From Hellea sp965224755 (GTDB lineage: Bacteria > Pseudomonadota > Alphaproteobacteria > Caulobacterales > Maricaulaceae), in contig OZ245061.1 in assembly GCA_965224755.1 (NCBI GenBank), positions 620,001-684,000 of the forward strand: a DNA stretch of 64,000 nt, written 5' to 3'. Below, in pieces: positions 43,692-51,671 of the stretch (the first letter of the stretch is position 1; each line of letters opens with the position of its first letter). A program made the position numbers and the translations under genes. Below the pieces are notes generated by a model that worked only from the letters and a program-made list of their open reading frames with translations, did no database searches and was not told where the DNA came from.

Positions 43692-44172
43692 CGGCTTTCC
43701 CCTTGCGCATCAAGACAAGCATCAGCGCCGCTCCCGCCAATGAGATAATAGCATTCCACGCTGCCATGGACAGGCCGAGAAAATGCCAAACGGCTTCTGA
43801 GCAGGCGGGCGGGCGGATTTTTTTATCCAGCGCCGCTAGTAGGTCTTTGGTGTCAAAATTGGGCGCAATGCCGGAGCAGCTTTTCGGGCCTTCCCACCAT
43901 TTATATTCGACCCCGACATGCCACAGGGCGAGGCCAAAACTGACGGCCAAAGCCAAGGCTATCAATCCGGTAAAGAGGCGAGGGTCGGCGCGGCCCTTGA
44001 GCCCCAAAGCTAAGGCCGCCATGACCAAAACGGCTTTATGGGCATGGCGCTGCCAATAGCACATCTCGCAGGGCGCATAGCCAAAGCCATATTGAAAAAT
44101 CCATGCGCCAACAAGCAAGCCGCCCGAAAGCAGTAGCGCGAGGAGGGGCGCAGAATTTACGGTCAATCTCAT
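43684..44172 (-). CDS. DsbB-family disulfide bond formation protein
   Basis: A 162-aa membrane protein with four helices. APCEMCYWQRHAHK holds the CxxC that passes electrons to quinone, and the second pair is in GPKSCSGIAPNF and RPPACSEAVW. The start at ATG 44172 has GGAAG six bases upstream; the longer frame from 44223 has none. Electrons from DsbA go to ubiquinone, made with help of COQ7 encoded in the overlapping gene. Confidence 0.88.
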   Translation of the reverse strand: MRLTVNSAPLLALLLSGGLLVGAWIFQYGFGYAPCEMCYWQRHAHKAVLVMAALALGLKGRADPRLFTGLIALALAVSFGLALWHVGVEYKWWEGPKSCSGIAPNFDTKDLLAALDKKIRPPACSEAVWHFLGLSMAAWNAIISLAGAALMLVLMRKGKAGA

Positions 44173-44300
44173 ATCTTCCATATAAGGGCTCTTCTGGAGG
44201 CTGTCTTGTGACGTTTTGCCCATCCGGCTGCAAAAATATTCGCCTCTGCGCAGAACTTTCTTGAAAATTAATTCTAAATGGTGTTAACCTATTAGCAGGG

Positions 44301-45029
44301 GTGCATCTTTATACGCAATGGATGCATGAATTGGGCACGATAAAACATATAGGCATAGAATTGCGCGGTGCGCGCGAGGCTCTTGGGCTTTTACCTGCCG
44401 ATGTGGCAGAAGCGACCCGTATTCAGCAAAGTTATATTACTGCCATTGAAGGCCTCGCCAAATCTGAACTTCCCTCCATCGGCTATGTTCTGGGCTATGT
44501 GCGCAGCTACGCCAATTTCCTCGGCATGGATGGGGCGAGCGCCGTGGCGCGATATAAAACCGATAGCGAAGTGCCGGAAAATCTCGGCCTGCGCGACCGC
44601 CCGCATTTTGTCCCCAAGCGCAAGATCCGCCTGCCGCGCGGCTTTGTCTCGGCCACCACCGTTATGGCCTGCGCGGGCATGCTCGCCGTTTGGTACGGGA
44701 CGCAAACTGAAACACAGGCGGCGACAATCAACCAACCCGATTTAAGCCTTCAGAGCATGGCCGCTTATACCGCGCCCGATCTTTCCGACCCGAATATGCT
44801 GACCATCAAAGCCACGGCGCCAAGCTGGGTGCAGATCAAAGACGGCAAGGGCCAAGTGATTATCTCGCGAATTTTTGTTACAGGCGAGACTTGGCAGACG
44901 CCAATGGGCTCCGGCGCGACCATCTCCGCCCGGGACGGCGGCGCGCTTCAGCTTTTCATCGGCAAGGCCAATGCCGGATTGCTCGGCGAAGCGGGCGTTG
45001 CTTTCACGGATGTGCCCTTAGCTGAATAG
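44301..45029 (+). CDS. RodZ-like HTH membrane protein
   Basis: A 242-aa protein with an N-terminal Xre-like HTH (GIELRGAREALGLLPADVAE, IQQSYITAIEGL), a basic juxtamembrane stretch (RPHFVPKRKIRLPRG), one transmembrane helix (FVSATTVMACAGMLAVWYG) and a C-terminal DUF4115-like domain (IKATAPSWVQIKDGKGQVI). This is the layout of RodZ, which couples MreB to cell-wall synthesis. It precedes ispG as in many proteobacteria. The start is GTG 44301 or ATG 44322; neither has a clear Shine-Dalgarno. Confidence 0.82.
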   Translation: MHLYTQWMHELGTIKHIGIELRGAREALGLLPADVAEATRIQQSYITAIEGLAKSELPSIGYVLGYVRSYANFLGMDGASAVARYKTDSEVPENLGLRDRPHFVPKRKIRLPRGFVSATTVMACAGMLAVWYGTQTETQAATINQPDLSLQSMAAYTAPDLSDPNMLTIKATAPSWVQIKDGKGQVIISRIFVTGETWQTPMGSGATISARDGGALQLFIGKANAGLLGEAGVAFTDVPLAE

Positions 45030-45039
45030 CTTACCCTCT

Positions 45040-45171
45040 GTCATCCCGGCCTTGTTCCTTCGGCCCACCCTTTGTTACCCCACTCTTTGTTCCCCGGCTT
45101 GACCGGGGATTTCCTACAGTGAAGCGCCGTGAATGAATGCGGGGAGATCCCCGGTCAAGCCAGGGAACAAG
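45040..45171. repeat. Long REP/BIME-like inverted repeat
   Basis: Begins with GTCATCCCGGC (45040-45050). It has two 24-base arms (45087-45110 and 45148-45171) that pair with one mismatch, the core being CCGGCTTGACCGGGGAT. It lies between the RodZ-like gene and ispG, and accounts for most of this gap. Confidence 0.8.
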
Positions 45172-45243
45172 AGGGGCGGGCGGGCCAGAGCCGCCGCGCT
45201 TCAATGCAAAGATGCGCCATAATAACGCCTTTATGCTGACGCG

Positions 45244-46410
45244 ATGCCGTGGCAGAACCCTCCTATGAGTTCGGCCCCTAAAGATATCAATTCCATCCGC
45301 CCGTGGCGCAACATTACGCGCCGCCCATCGCGCCAGATTATGGTCGGCAAAGTCCCGGTTGGCGGCGACGCGCCCATTGCCGTGCAGTCCATGACCAATA
45401 CGGTCACCCACGACGCGGCCGCCACCATTGAGCAAATTCGCGGGCTGGAGATGGCGGGGGCGGATATTGTCCGCGTTTCCGTGCCCGACCCGCAAAGCGC
45501 CGCCGCGATGAAAGAGATTTGTCATGAGGTCAATGTGCCGATCGTCGCCGATATTCATTTCCATTATAAGCGCGGCATTGAAGCGGCGGAGAACGGCGCG
45601 GCGTGTCTGCGGATTAATCCCGGCAATATTGGCGGGCAACACCGCGTGAAAGAAGTCGTGGCCGCCGCCCGCGATCATGGCTGCTCTATCCGTATCGGCG
45701 TTAATGGCGGCTCGCTCGAAAAAGATCTGCTGGAAAAATACGGCGAGCCTTGCCCCGAAGCCATGGTCGAGAGCGCCTTAATGCACGCAAGAATGTTAGA
45801 GGACGAGAATTTCCGCGATTATAAAATCAGCGTTAAAGCCAGCGATATTTTCCTCACCGTCGCCGCCTATCACCAGCTCGCCGAGGCGACCGATGCGCCG
45901 CTACATCTGGGCGTGACAGAGGCGGGGGGCACCAGAATAGGCACGGTTAAATCTTCCATCGGCATGGGTAATTTATTATGGGCCGGCATTGGCGACACCA
46001 TCCGCGTCAGCCTCTCCGCCGAACCGGTCGAAGAAATTAAAGTCGGTTTTGATATGCTAAAATCTCTCGGCATCCGAACGCGCGGCGTCAATATTATCTC
46101 CTGCCCGTCCTGCGCCCGCCAAGGCTTTGACGTCATCAAAACCGTGCAAATCCTAGAAGACAGATTAGCTCATATCACAGAGCCGATAAGCCTCTCCATA
46201 ATAGGCTGCGTCGTCAACGGCCCCGGCGAAGCCATGTTCACCGATATCGGCTTTACCGGCGGCAGCGCGGGATATGGCATGATGTATAATGCGGGCGTGA
46301 AAACGGGGAAGACGGGGAATGAGGAAATGGTTGAGGATATAGTGCGGCGGGTGGAAGCGCGCGCGGGGGAATTGAGGGCGGAGCGGGATTTGGCTGAGGC
46401 AGCGGAGTGA
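45244..46410 (+). CDS. ispG: 4-hydroxy-3-methylbut-2-en-1-yl diphosphate synthase
   Basis: A 388-aa iron-sulfur enzyme of the MEP isoprenoid pathway. AVQSMTNTVTHDAAATIEQI is the N-terminal substrate block, LRINPGNIGG the TIM barrel, and the cluster cysteines lie in SCPSCARQGFDV and SIIGCVVNGPGEA. The length matches other proteobacterial IspG. It supplies isoprenoids for ubiquinone, itself modified by COQ7 and UbiH-type enzymes in this window. Confidence 0.96.
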   Translation: MPWQNPPMSSAPKDINSIRPWRNITRRPSRQIMVGKVPVGGDAPIAVQSMTNTVTHDAAATIEQIRGLEMAGADIVRVSVPDPQSAAAMKEICHEVNVPIVADIHFHYKRGIEAAENGAACLRINPGNIGGQHRVKEVVAAARDHGCSIRIGVNGGSLEKDLLEKYGEPCPEAMVESALMHARMLEDENFRDYKISVKASDIFLTVAAYHQLAEATDAPLHLGVTEAGGTRIGTVKSSIGMGNLLWAGIGDTIRVSLSAEPVEEIKVGFDMLKSLGIRTRGVNIISCPSCARQGFDVIKTVQILEDRLAHITEPISLSIIGCVVNGPGEAMFTDIGFTGGSAGYGMMYNAGVKTGKTGNEEMVEDIVRRVEARAGELRAERDLAEAAE

Positions 46411-46598
46411 TGACTATCTGTCAGTTTTACCTTTCGGGCTTTGTTAGTCAGGTAAGAGGCACTCAAGAATGAGTTAGCAGCCAACTGGTGAGCGGATTGT
46501 CAAAGACATTAAATGTAAAACCCCAAGGGGCCATGGAGAGTTTTGGCTTATTCACGCTGATCCCTTGACCCTGCGCGGCTTTGTGGAGAAAAGGCCTT

Positions 46599-47762
46599 AT
46601 GAAAAAATTCTTCAAAATTCTGGCCATGCTCATCTTTATGCTTCTTGTTGGCGGCGCGGTTTATCTCTTTGGGTTTTTCGTCCCTCAGACCGACGCGAAA
46701 CTAAATGCCGTGACCCCGCATGAGTCCTATCCGGTCTCTAAGGCCGCGCAAGCTTTGCATGATGATATGATCGTCGCTGACCTTCATTCCGATAGCCTGC
46801 TCTGGCGGCGTAACCCCGAGAAGCGCTGGGAGCGCGGGCAAGTTGATCTGCCGCGGTTGCGCGAGGGCGGGGTTAATATTCAAGTTTTTTCCGCCGTCAC
46901 CAAATCCCCGCGCGGGCTGAACTTTGACGGCAATGACGCCAATGCGCCAGATGATATTACTATGCTGGCAAAGGTTCAACTCTGGCCAATGCGGACATGG
47001 GGCTCGATTTATGAACGCGCGGCGTTTCAGGCCCAGCGGCTGCAAAAGATTGAGAAAAACCCGAAAAACAAACTCGTCATTGCTCGCCGCAAAGCCGACC
47101 TTGAGCAGCTCGAAGGCACGATTATCACCTTGCTCCTGACCGAAGGCGCGCATCCTCTGGAAGGCAAAATCGAGAATATCGAGCGGCTTTATGATGAGGG
47201 TTACCGCGCCATGGGCTTGCAACATTTCTTTGATAATGAGCTTGGCGGTTCCAAACATGGCCGCAGCCATGCAGGCCTGACGGAATTTGGCCGCGAGGCG
47301 GTTTTAGAGATGCGCCGCCAAAATATTATGATTGATGTCGCCCATAGCTCCAACGAGACCGTGCGCGATGTTTTGGCGCTTATCGAGGGGCCAATCTTTA
47401 TCTCCCACGGCGGCACAGTGAGCGCCTGCCCAAAAAGCGCTAATCGCAATTTGCCCGACGACATTCTCCAAGAGATTGCGGCGCGGGGCGGCATTTTAGG
47501 CGTTGGTTATTTCCTAGGCGCGATTTGTGATCCCTCGCCCAAAGGCATTGCCGCAACGATTATTCAAGCGGCCAAGCTTATGGGCGAAGACGCCGTGGCA
47601 CTGGGCTCGGATTATGACGGCTCGGTCACAACCGCGCTGGACACGTCCGAGCTTGCCGCGATTACCCATGAATTAATGGCGCAGGGCATGGACGAAGCCG
47701 TCATCCGCAAAGTCATGGGCGGTAATGCGCGGCGTTTCTTTTCTGAAAACCTTCCTGACTAA
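46599..47762 (+). CDS. Membrane dipeptidase (M19), membrane-anchored
   Basis: A 387-aa zinc dipeptidase. An N-terminal membrane anchor (FKILAMLIFMLLVGGAVYLF) is followed by VADLHSDSLLWRR (HxD metal ligands), LTEGAHPLEGK (bridging Glu), DVAHSSNETV and ISHGGTVSACP (His ligands), and LGSDYDGSV. Renal-dipeptidase relatives cleave dipeptides and some beta-lactams. The start is ATG 46599, 18 bases into the longer frame, with GAAAAGG upstream. The gap 46411-46598 shows nothing. Confidence 0.9.
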   Translation: MKKFFKILAMLIFMLLVGGAVYLFGFFVPQTDAKLNAVTPHESYPVSKAAQALHDDMIVADLHSDSLLWRRNPEKRWERGQVDLPRLREGGVNIQVFSAVTKSPRGLNFDGNDANAPDDITMLAKVQLWPMRTWGSIYERAAFQAQRLQKIEKNPKNKLVIARRKADLEQLEGTIITLLLTEGAHPLEGKIENIERLYDEGYRAMGLQHFFDNELGGSKHGRSHAGLTEFGREAVLEMRRQNIMIDVAHSSNETVRDVLALIEGPIFISHGGTVSACPKSANRNLPDDILQEIAARGGILGVGYFLGAICDPSPKGIAATIIQAAKLMGEDAVALGSDYDGSVTTALDTSELAAITHELMAQGMDEAVIRKVMGGNARRFFSENLPD

Positions 47763-47774
47763 TAAGGGCGGATA

Positions 47775-48020
47775 ATGTGGAGCGTTTATATTGTCCGCTG
47801 CACGGACGGCACATATTACACGGGCATCGCTAAGGATTTGGAAAAACGCATCGCTGTGCACAATGCCGGTAAAGGCGCGAAATATACCCAGAGACGCTTG
47901 CCTGTAGTCTTGGTCTATTCAGAAGTAGCGGAAGACAGAAGCGCAGCCTCAAAACGCGAATATCAAATCAAGCAATTATCGCGGCCTGAGAAGATTGTGA
48001 TGATCCGCGAAAATAATTAA
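47775..48020 (+). CDS. GIY-YIG domain protein (UPF0213-like)
   Basis: An 81-aa single-domain GIY-YIG nuclease. WSVYIVRCTDGTYYTGIAKD holds the GIY/YIG pair as YIV / YTG, followed by VHNAGKGAKYTQRRLPVVLVY. YhbQ-type proteins are compact endonucleases of unclear target. It lies 12 bases after the dipeptidase gene. Confidence 0.9.
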   Translation: MWSVYIVRCTDGTYYTGIAKDLEKRIAVHNAGKGAKYTQRRLPVVLVYSEVAEDRSAASKREYQIKQLSRPEKIVMIRENN

Positions 48021-48023
48021 AGC

Positions 48024-48151
48024 TTTGGCCCCTCATCCCCCCTGTCGGGGACCTTCTCCCTATGGGAGAAGGACGAGTTACGGGAAATCTTGCCCCTCTT
48101 GCCCTTCTCCCAAAGGGAGAGGGTGGCCGAAGGCCGGATGAGGGGCCCAAA
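48024..48151. repeat. Nested inverted-repeat element
   Basis: Outer arms beginning TTTGGCCCCTCATCC (48024) and ending GGATGAGGGGCCCAAA (to 48151) enclose two inner hairpins, CCTTCTCCC / GGGAGAAGG and CCTTCTCCC / GGGAGAGGG. It fills the gap between the GIY-YIG and TPR genes. It is of a different family from the GTCATCCCGG elements. Confidence 0.8.
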
Positions 48152-48155
48152 CCAG

Positions 48156-48842
48156 CTAAAGCACGTCCCCGTCAATATCGCTTTGCAAAGCCTCTAGCCG
48201 ATCTTTGACCGCTTTTAGCTCCGGGTATAATTTATTGGCTTCGCGGTAGGCTTCCAGCGCCTCGTCTTGGCGGCCTAATTGCTCAAAGACATTGCCCATC
48301 GTCCACAGCGCGTAGAAATGACGGGGTTCATAGACCAGTGCCTGCGAGGCTTCGACCAAAGCCCGGCCCAAGTCCTTTTCTTCCAGTGCCAAGCGGGAGG
48401 AACGCGCCCAGCCTTCGGCGTAATCAGGGTTTAACGTGGTGACGTGGTCATACATACGGCGGGCGAGCTTTTTCTCGCCGCGTTTTTGCGCCGCCGTGCC
48501 GCGCCGTAAAATAAAGTCCACAGACGCCGAACCGCTCCCCAACCAGACCGCCCAGATATCTTCGGCGATAAGGTTAGCGTCCTCGGCATTGGTTTCGGCT
48601 TTCAAGCGCTCGAACAATTTATCAAGCCGCGCCGTGCGTTCTGCATCGGGCGTGAGGCGGGAATAATCAGGTTTGTCAATCGCCGCAGGCTCTTCCGTGA
48701 TGATATCTGCTTCATCTACCGCATCAGGAATGGGGACGACAATGACCTCAGGCGGCTGAATGTCGATCTCGGGTTTATCCTGCGCAGCGGCAGGAACAGC
48801 GAAAATCGCCGTAAAAACAATGCTGAGCCAAATGGGTTTCAT
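48156..48842 (-). CDS. Exported tetratricopeptide-repeat protein
   Basis: A 228-aa protein with a signal peptide (PIWLSIVFTAIFAVPAAAQ), then a proline/acidic linker and TPR-like helices (YDHVTTLNPDYAEGWARSSR, LVYEPRHFYALWTMGNVFEQ, AYREANKLYPELKAVKDRLE). It is likely a periplasmic scaffold. ATG 48842 is chosen because it gives a proper signal peptide; the frame from 48881 adds an unsuitable leader. A perfect 8-bp inverted repeat lies just upstream at 48901-48920. Confidence 0.82.
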   Translation of the reverse strand: MKPIWLSIVFTAIFAVPAAAQDKPEIDIQPPEVIVVPIPDAVDEADIITEEPAAIDKPDYSRLTPDAERTARLDKLFERLKAETNAEDANLIAEDIWAVWLGSGSASVDFILRRGTAAQKRGEKKLARRMYDHVTTLNPDYAEGWARSSRLALEEKDLGRALVEASQALVYEPRHFYALWTMGNVFEQLGRQDEALEAYREANKLYPELKAVKDRLEALQSDIDGDVL

Positions 48843-48900
48843 AATCCCGGATACAATGATGCCTCCAACCTGTTCAGGCAAGAGGCATTATCAGGGTTTG

Positions 48901-48920
48901 AGCTACAGACGGCTGTAGCT
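48901..48920. repeat. Perfect inverted repeat before the TPR gene
   Basis: AGCTACAG-acgg-CTGTAGCT, 8-bp arms, between the rpmJ stop and the TPR gene start. It could be an operator or a transcript hairpin. There is no T-run. Confidence 0.5.
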
Positions 48921-48944
48921 GTATAAGATTTAACCTTATTAAGG

Positions 48945-49070
48945 TTAGCCTTGGCGCGCCTTAAAACGCGGATTAGTTTTATTGATCACGTAAAGACGGC
49001 CTTTGCGGCGCACAATCTGGCAATCGCGGTGGCGATTTTTCAGGGATCTTAAAGAGCTACGGACTTTCAT
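48945..49070 (-). CDS. rpmJ: Ribosomal protein L36 (C- type, lacking the zinc ribbon cysteines)
   Basis: A 41-aa ribosomal protein, MKVRSSLRSLKNRHRDC at the start, with the VRRKGRLYVINKTNPRFKAR core. It has only one cysteine (residue 17), not the four ligands of the zinc-binding form, so it is the C- paralogue type, 41 rather than 37-38 residues. In zinc-regulated bacteria such forms replace the zinc form. ATG at 49070. Its stop lies within an inverted repeat, TAACCTT-att-AAGGTTA (48931-48947). Confidence 0.93.
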   Translation of the reverse strand: MKVRSSLRSLKNRHRDCQIVRRKGRLYVINKTNPRFKARQG

Positions 49071-49131
49071 GGTCTTGCCTATTGCAAAATATAATTTCAA
49101 GCGCGGCATATAGGGGGGCGGGGCGGCTCCG

Positions 49132-50298
49132 TCAAGCGCTTTTGAGGGGTGGTTTGCAGGCCCAAGTCACGGTGCGAATACCCACAAAACGGGCTAATCT
49201 GTCCAATTCTGCCTGTAATTTCTGCTCCCGCGCCGCCGTCCATTTTACTTTCGGCTCCGGCCAGAGCTTGAGCACCGTCATAATCCCCGCTTTGCGGTCA
49301 GCTTTCACCTCGATTCGCCCAACAAAACGACTGCCTTCGAGGATTGGATAAACATAATATCCCCAACGCCGTTTCGCCGCCGGCACGAAAATCTCAATGC
49401 GGTAATCAAAGCCGAAGACACGCAAAAGCCGCTTACGGTCACGGGCGAGCGGATCGAAGGGATTTAAAATACGCAAGCGGGACGTTGGCGGAGATAAATT
49501 TATAAGGCGGCTTTCAATATCCGGCGCGGCAAAAGCAGGGGCCCATTTCCCATCCGCCCCTTGCACCGAGACAGGCACATAATCCGCTGTTTTGAGCCAG
49601 TCTTTAATCTCCGCCGCGCTGGCGACGCCCCAAAAATCCTGCAACTCGGCGGGCGTGGCAATCGTCAGCCTCTGCAAAGCCTGCTCGCACAGCCATCCCA
49701 ACTGCCCTTTATCCGTCATCCCGCAATCCTCATTATGATTTGGAATCACGCGTTCTGCTAAATCATAAAACTTGGTGAAATTTTCGCGGTGGGAGGTCGC
49801 GAGTTCCCCGATATACCAGAGGTAATCCAAAGCCCTTTTATGCGGCGGGCGCGACCACATTTCTTTTGGCCCTTCGATTTTGCTGTCAAAAGCATGGGTG
49901 CAGAGCGCGCCTTCTTTTGCGATACGGGATTTGACATCGTTGTTAATCGGTTTTGCGGCCCATCTCTTGCTGGTCTCAAACTGCCGCTCCAAGCGCCGAA
50001 ATTGCCGCTGCCAGACCGGGTAAAGCTCTATCGGCAAAAGCGACGCATCATGGGTGAAATGTTCGAACAGATGTCTTTCTTCCAATAACCGCCACAGCAT
50101 CGGCTCGCGGTAATTCTGGTTGCGGCTCCAGAGAATGTGGTGATGGGCGCGGGCGACATTACGGATGGTATCAAGCTGCACAAAGCCCATGGCTTTGATG
50201 ATGGCGAGAACATCCAGCGGCCCTGTCGGCGGGCGGGCAAGCCCGTGCGCGGCAATCAGCAAATGCCGCGCCTGACGATTGGTGATTTTCAGACTCAT
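49132..50298 (-). CDS. YcaQ/AlkZ-family DNA glycosylase-like protein
   Basis: A 388-aa winged-helix protein of the crosslink-repair glycosylase family. FVQLDTIRNVARAHHHILWSR contains the QxD active-site motif, and the N-terminal ITNRQARHLLIAAHGL and C-terminal blocks fit. Family members unhook DNA interstrand crosslinks. It is normal for the family in length. It ends near the rpmJ start on the same strand. Confidence 0.88.
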   Translation of the reverse strand: MSLKITNRQARHLLIAAHGLARPPTGPLDVLAIIKAMGFVQLDTIRNVARAHHHILWSRNQNYREPMLWRLLEERHLFEHFTHDASLLPIELYPVWQRQFRRLERQFETSKRWAAKPINNDVKSRIAKEGALCTHAFDSKIEGPKEMWSRPPHKRALDYLWYIGELATSHRENFTKFYDLAERVIPNHNEDCGMTDKGQLGWLCEQALQRLTIATPAELQDFWGVASAAEIKDWLKTADYVPVSVQGADGKWAPAFAAPDIESRLINLSPPTSRLRILNPFDPLARDRKRLLRVFGFDYRIEIFVPAAKRRWGYYVYPILEGSRFVGRIEVKADRKAGIMTVLKLWPEPKVKWTAAREQKLQAELDRLARFVGIRTVTWACKPPLKSA

Positions 50299-50397
50299 GA
50301 CATCACCCTAGGACAGCCCTGCGTTAAGGACTATGAAAAATAGGACAGTACTGAACATCGCTCTGGCCTCGACTCGCAAATCTTGTTAGCACGGCTT

Positions 50398-51663
50398 ATG
50401 TGGTCACGTTGTCTATCGCCTGTTTTAGCCCTTTCGCTTGTAGCCCTGCCCGCTTGCGCGAGCACGCCGGACGCCAAAACTGCGGCGCAAATTCAGCCTG
50501 CAAGCATTTCTACGCCGAATCCAAAGCTTAATCAGGCTCAGCGTTTTGCTGCGTGGAAGACCGACTTCATTACCCGCGCCGAAGCTAAAGGTTATGAGCG
50601 CAGCTTTGTGACCTCGCTTATCATGCCCGCCAAGATCAATGAAAAGGCGCTGGACCGCGATAGAAAACAGCCCGAATTTTCCCGGCCCGTCTGGGCCTAT
50701 ATTGACAGCGCCGCCTCTGCCAAGCGCTTGAATAATGGCCGCTCCAAGCTGGCCGCGCAGCGCGCTACATTTGACCAAATTGAAGCCCGCTATAAAGTGC
50801 CGCGCCATATTCTGACCTCTATCTGGGGTCTGGAATCCGCATACGGCACCATCATGGGCGATCATGACGTGATCAGCGCTCTGGCGACATTTGCCTTTGA
50901 AGGGCGGCGCAGTAAATTTGGCGAAAACCAGCTTTTCGCCATTCTCGATATTGTCAAGAGCGGCGCGGTACGCCCGGATCAACTGACCGGGTCTTGGGCC
51001 GGCGCGATGGGGATGACGCAGTTCATTCCGGCGACGTTTCGCGACTATGCCGTTGATTTTGATAATGACGGCAATAAAGACCTCTGGGCCAATAAAGCCG
51101 ACGCCCTCGGCTCGGCGGCGCATTATCTAAGCCGCCATGGCTGGCGCTGGGGCGAACCCGTCATGACCGAAGTCAAAGTCGCGGAGGGTTTTGACTATAG
51201 CCTCTTTGAAGGGCCCAAAATGACGGTCAATCAATGGACGGCACTGGGCGTTAGGCCAATCGGCGGACAGCGTTGGTCAGCAGATGCCGGGTTTTTAGAG
51301 GCCAAATTAATCGCGCCGGGCGGACATCGCGGGCCAAAGCTGCTCACGTTCAAAAACTTTGACGTTATCAAAAAATATAATAATTCCACCAGCTACGCTA
51401 TGGGGATTACCGTTCTCGGCGAAGCTCTGCGCGGCAAAGCCGTTATTACAACGCCGTGGCCGCGCTCCGATAAACCGCTCTCGCGCGGCGATAAAAAAGC
51501 GCTTCAAAGGAAACTCAACGCGCTGGGTTACGATACGGGCGGGGTCGACGGCCAAATCGGACGCATGACGCGCAAATCCATCCGGGCCTGGCAAAAAACG
51601 CAGGGATTGCCCACAGACGGCTATATAGAGCAGACGCTTTTCGCGAAGCTAATGGCGCAATAA
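50398..51663 (+). CDS. Lytic murein transglycosylase B-like lipoprotein
   Basis: A 421-aa lipoprotein. A signal sequence ends in the lipobox LPAC (Cys near residue 20). The lytic domain is found in ILTSIWGLESAYGTIMGDHD (catalytic Glu) and AGAMGMTQFIPATFRDYAVD. A C-terminal peptidoglycan-binding domain follows (LQRKLNALGYDTGGVDGQIG). It cleaves glycan chains of the cell wall. Start at ATG 50398; the frame also opens at TTG 50383. It lies eight bases before mnmC. Confidence 0.9.
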   Translation: MWSRCLSPVLALSLVALPACASTPDAKTAAQIQPASISTPNPKLNQAQRFAAWKTDFITRAEAKGYERSFVTSLIMPAKINEKALDRDRKQPEFSRPVWAYIDSAASAKRLNNGRSKLAAQRATFDQIEARYKVPRHILTSIWGLESAYGTIMGDHDVISALATFAFEGRRSKFGENQLFAILDIVKSGAVRPDQLTGSWAGAMGMTQFIPATFRDYAVDFDNDGNKDLWANKADALGSAAHYLSRHGWRWGEPVMTEVKVAEGFDYSLFEGPKMTVNQWTALGVRPIGGQRWSADAGFLEAKLIAPGGHRGPKLLTFKNFDVIKKYNNSTSYAMGITVLGEALRGKAVITTPWPRSDKPLSRGDKKALQRKLNALGYDTGGVDGQIGRMTRKSIRAWQKTQGLPTDGYIEQTLFAKLMAQ

Positions 51664-51671
51664 CCGGGATT

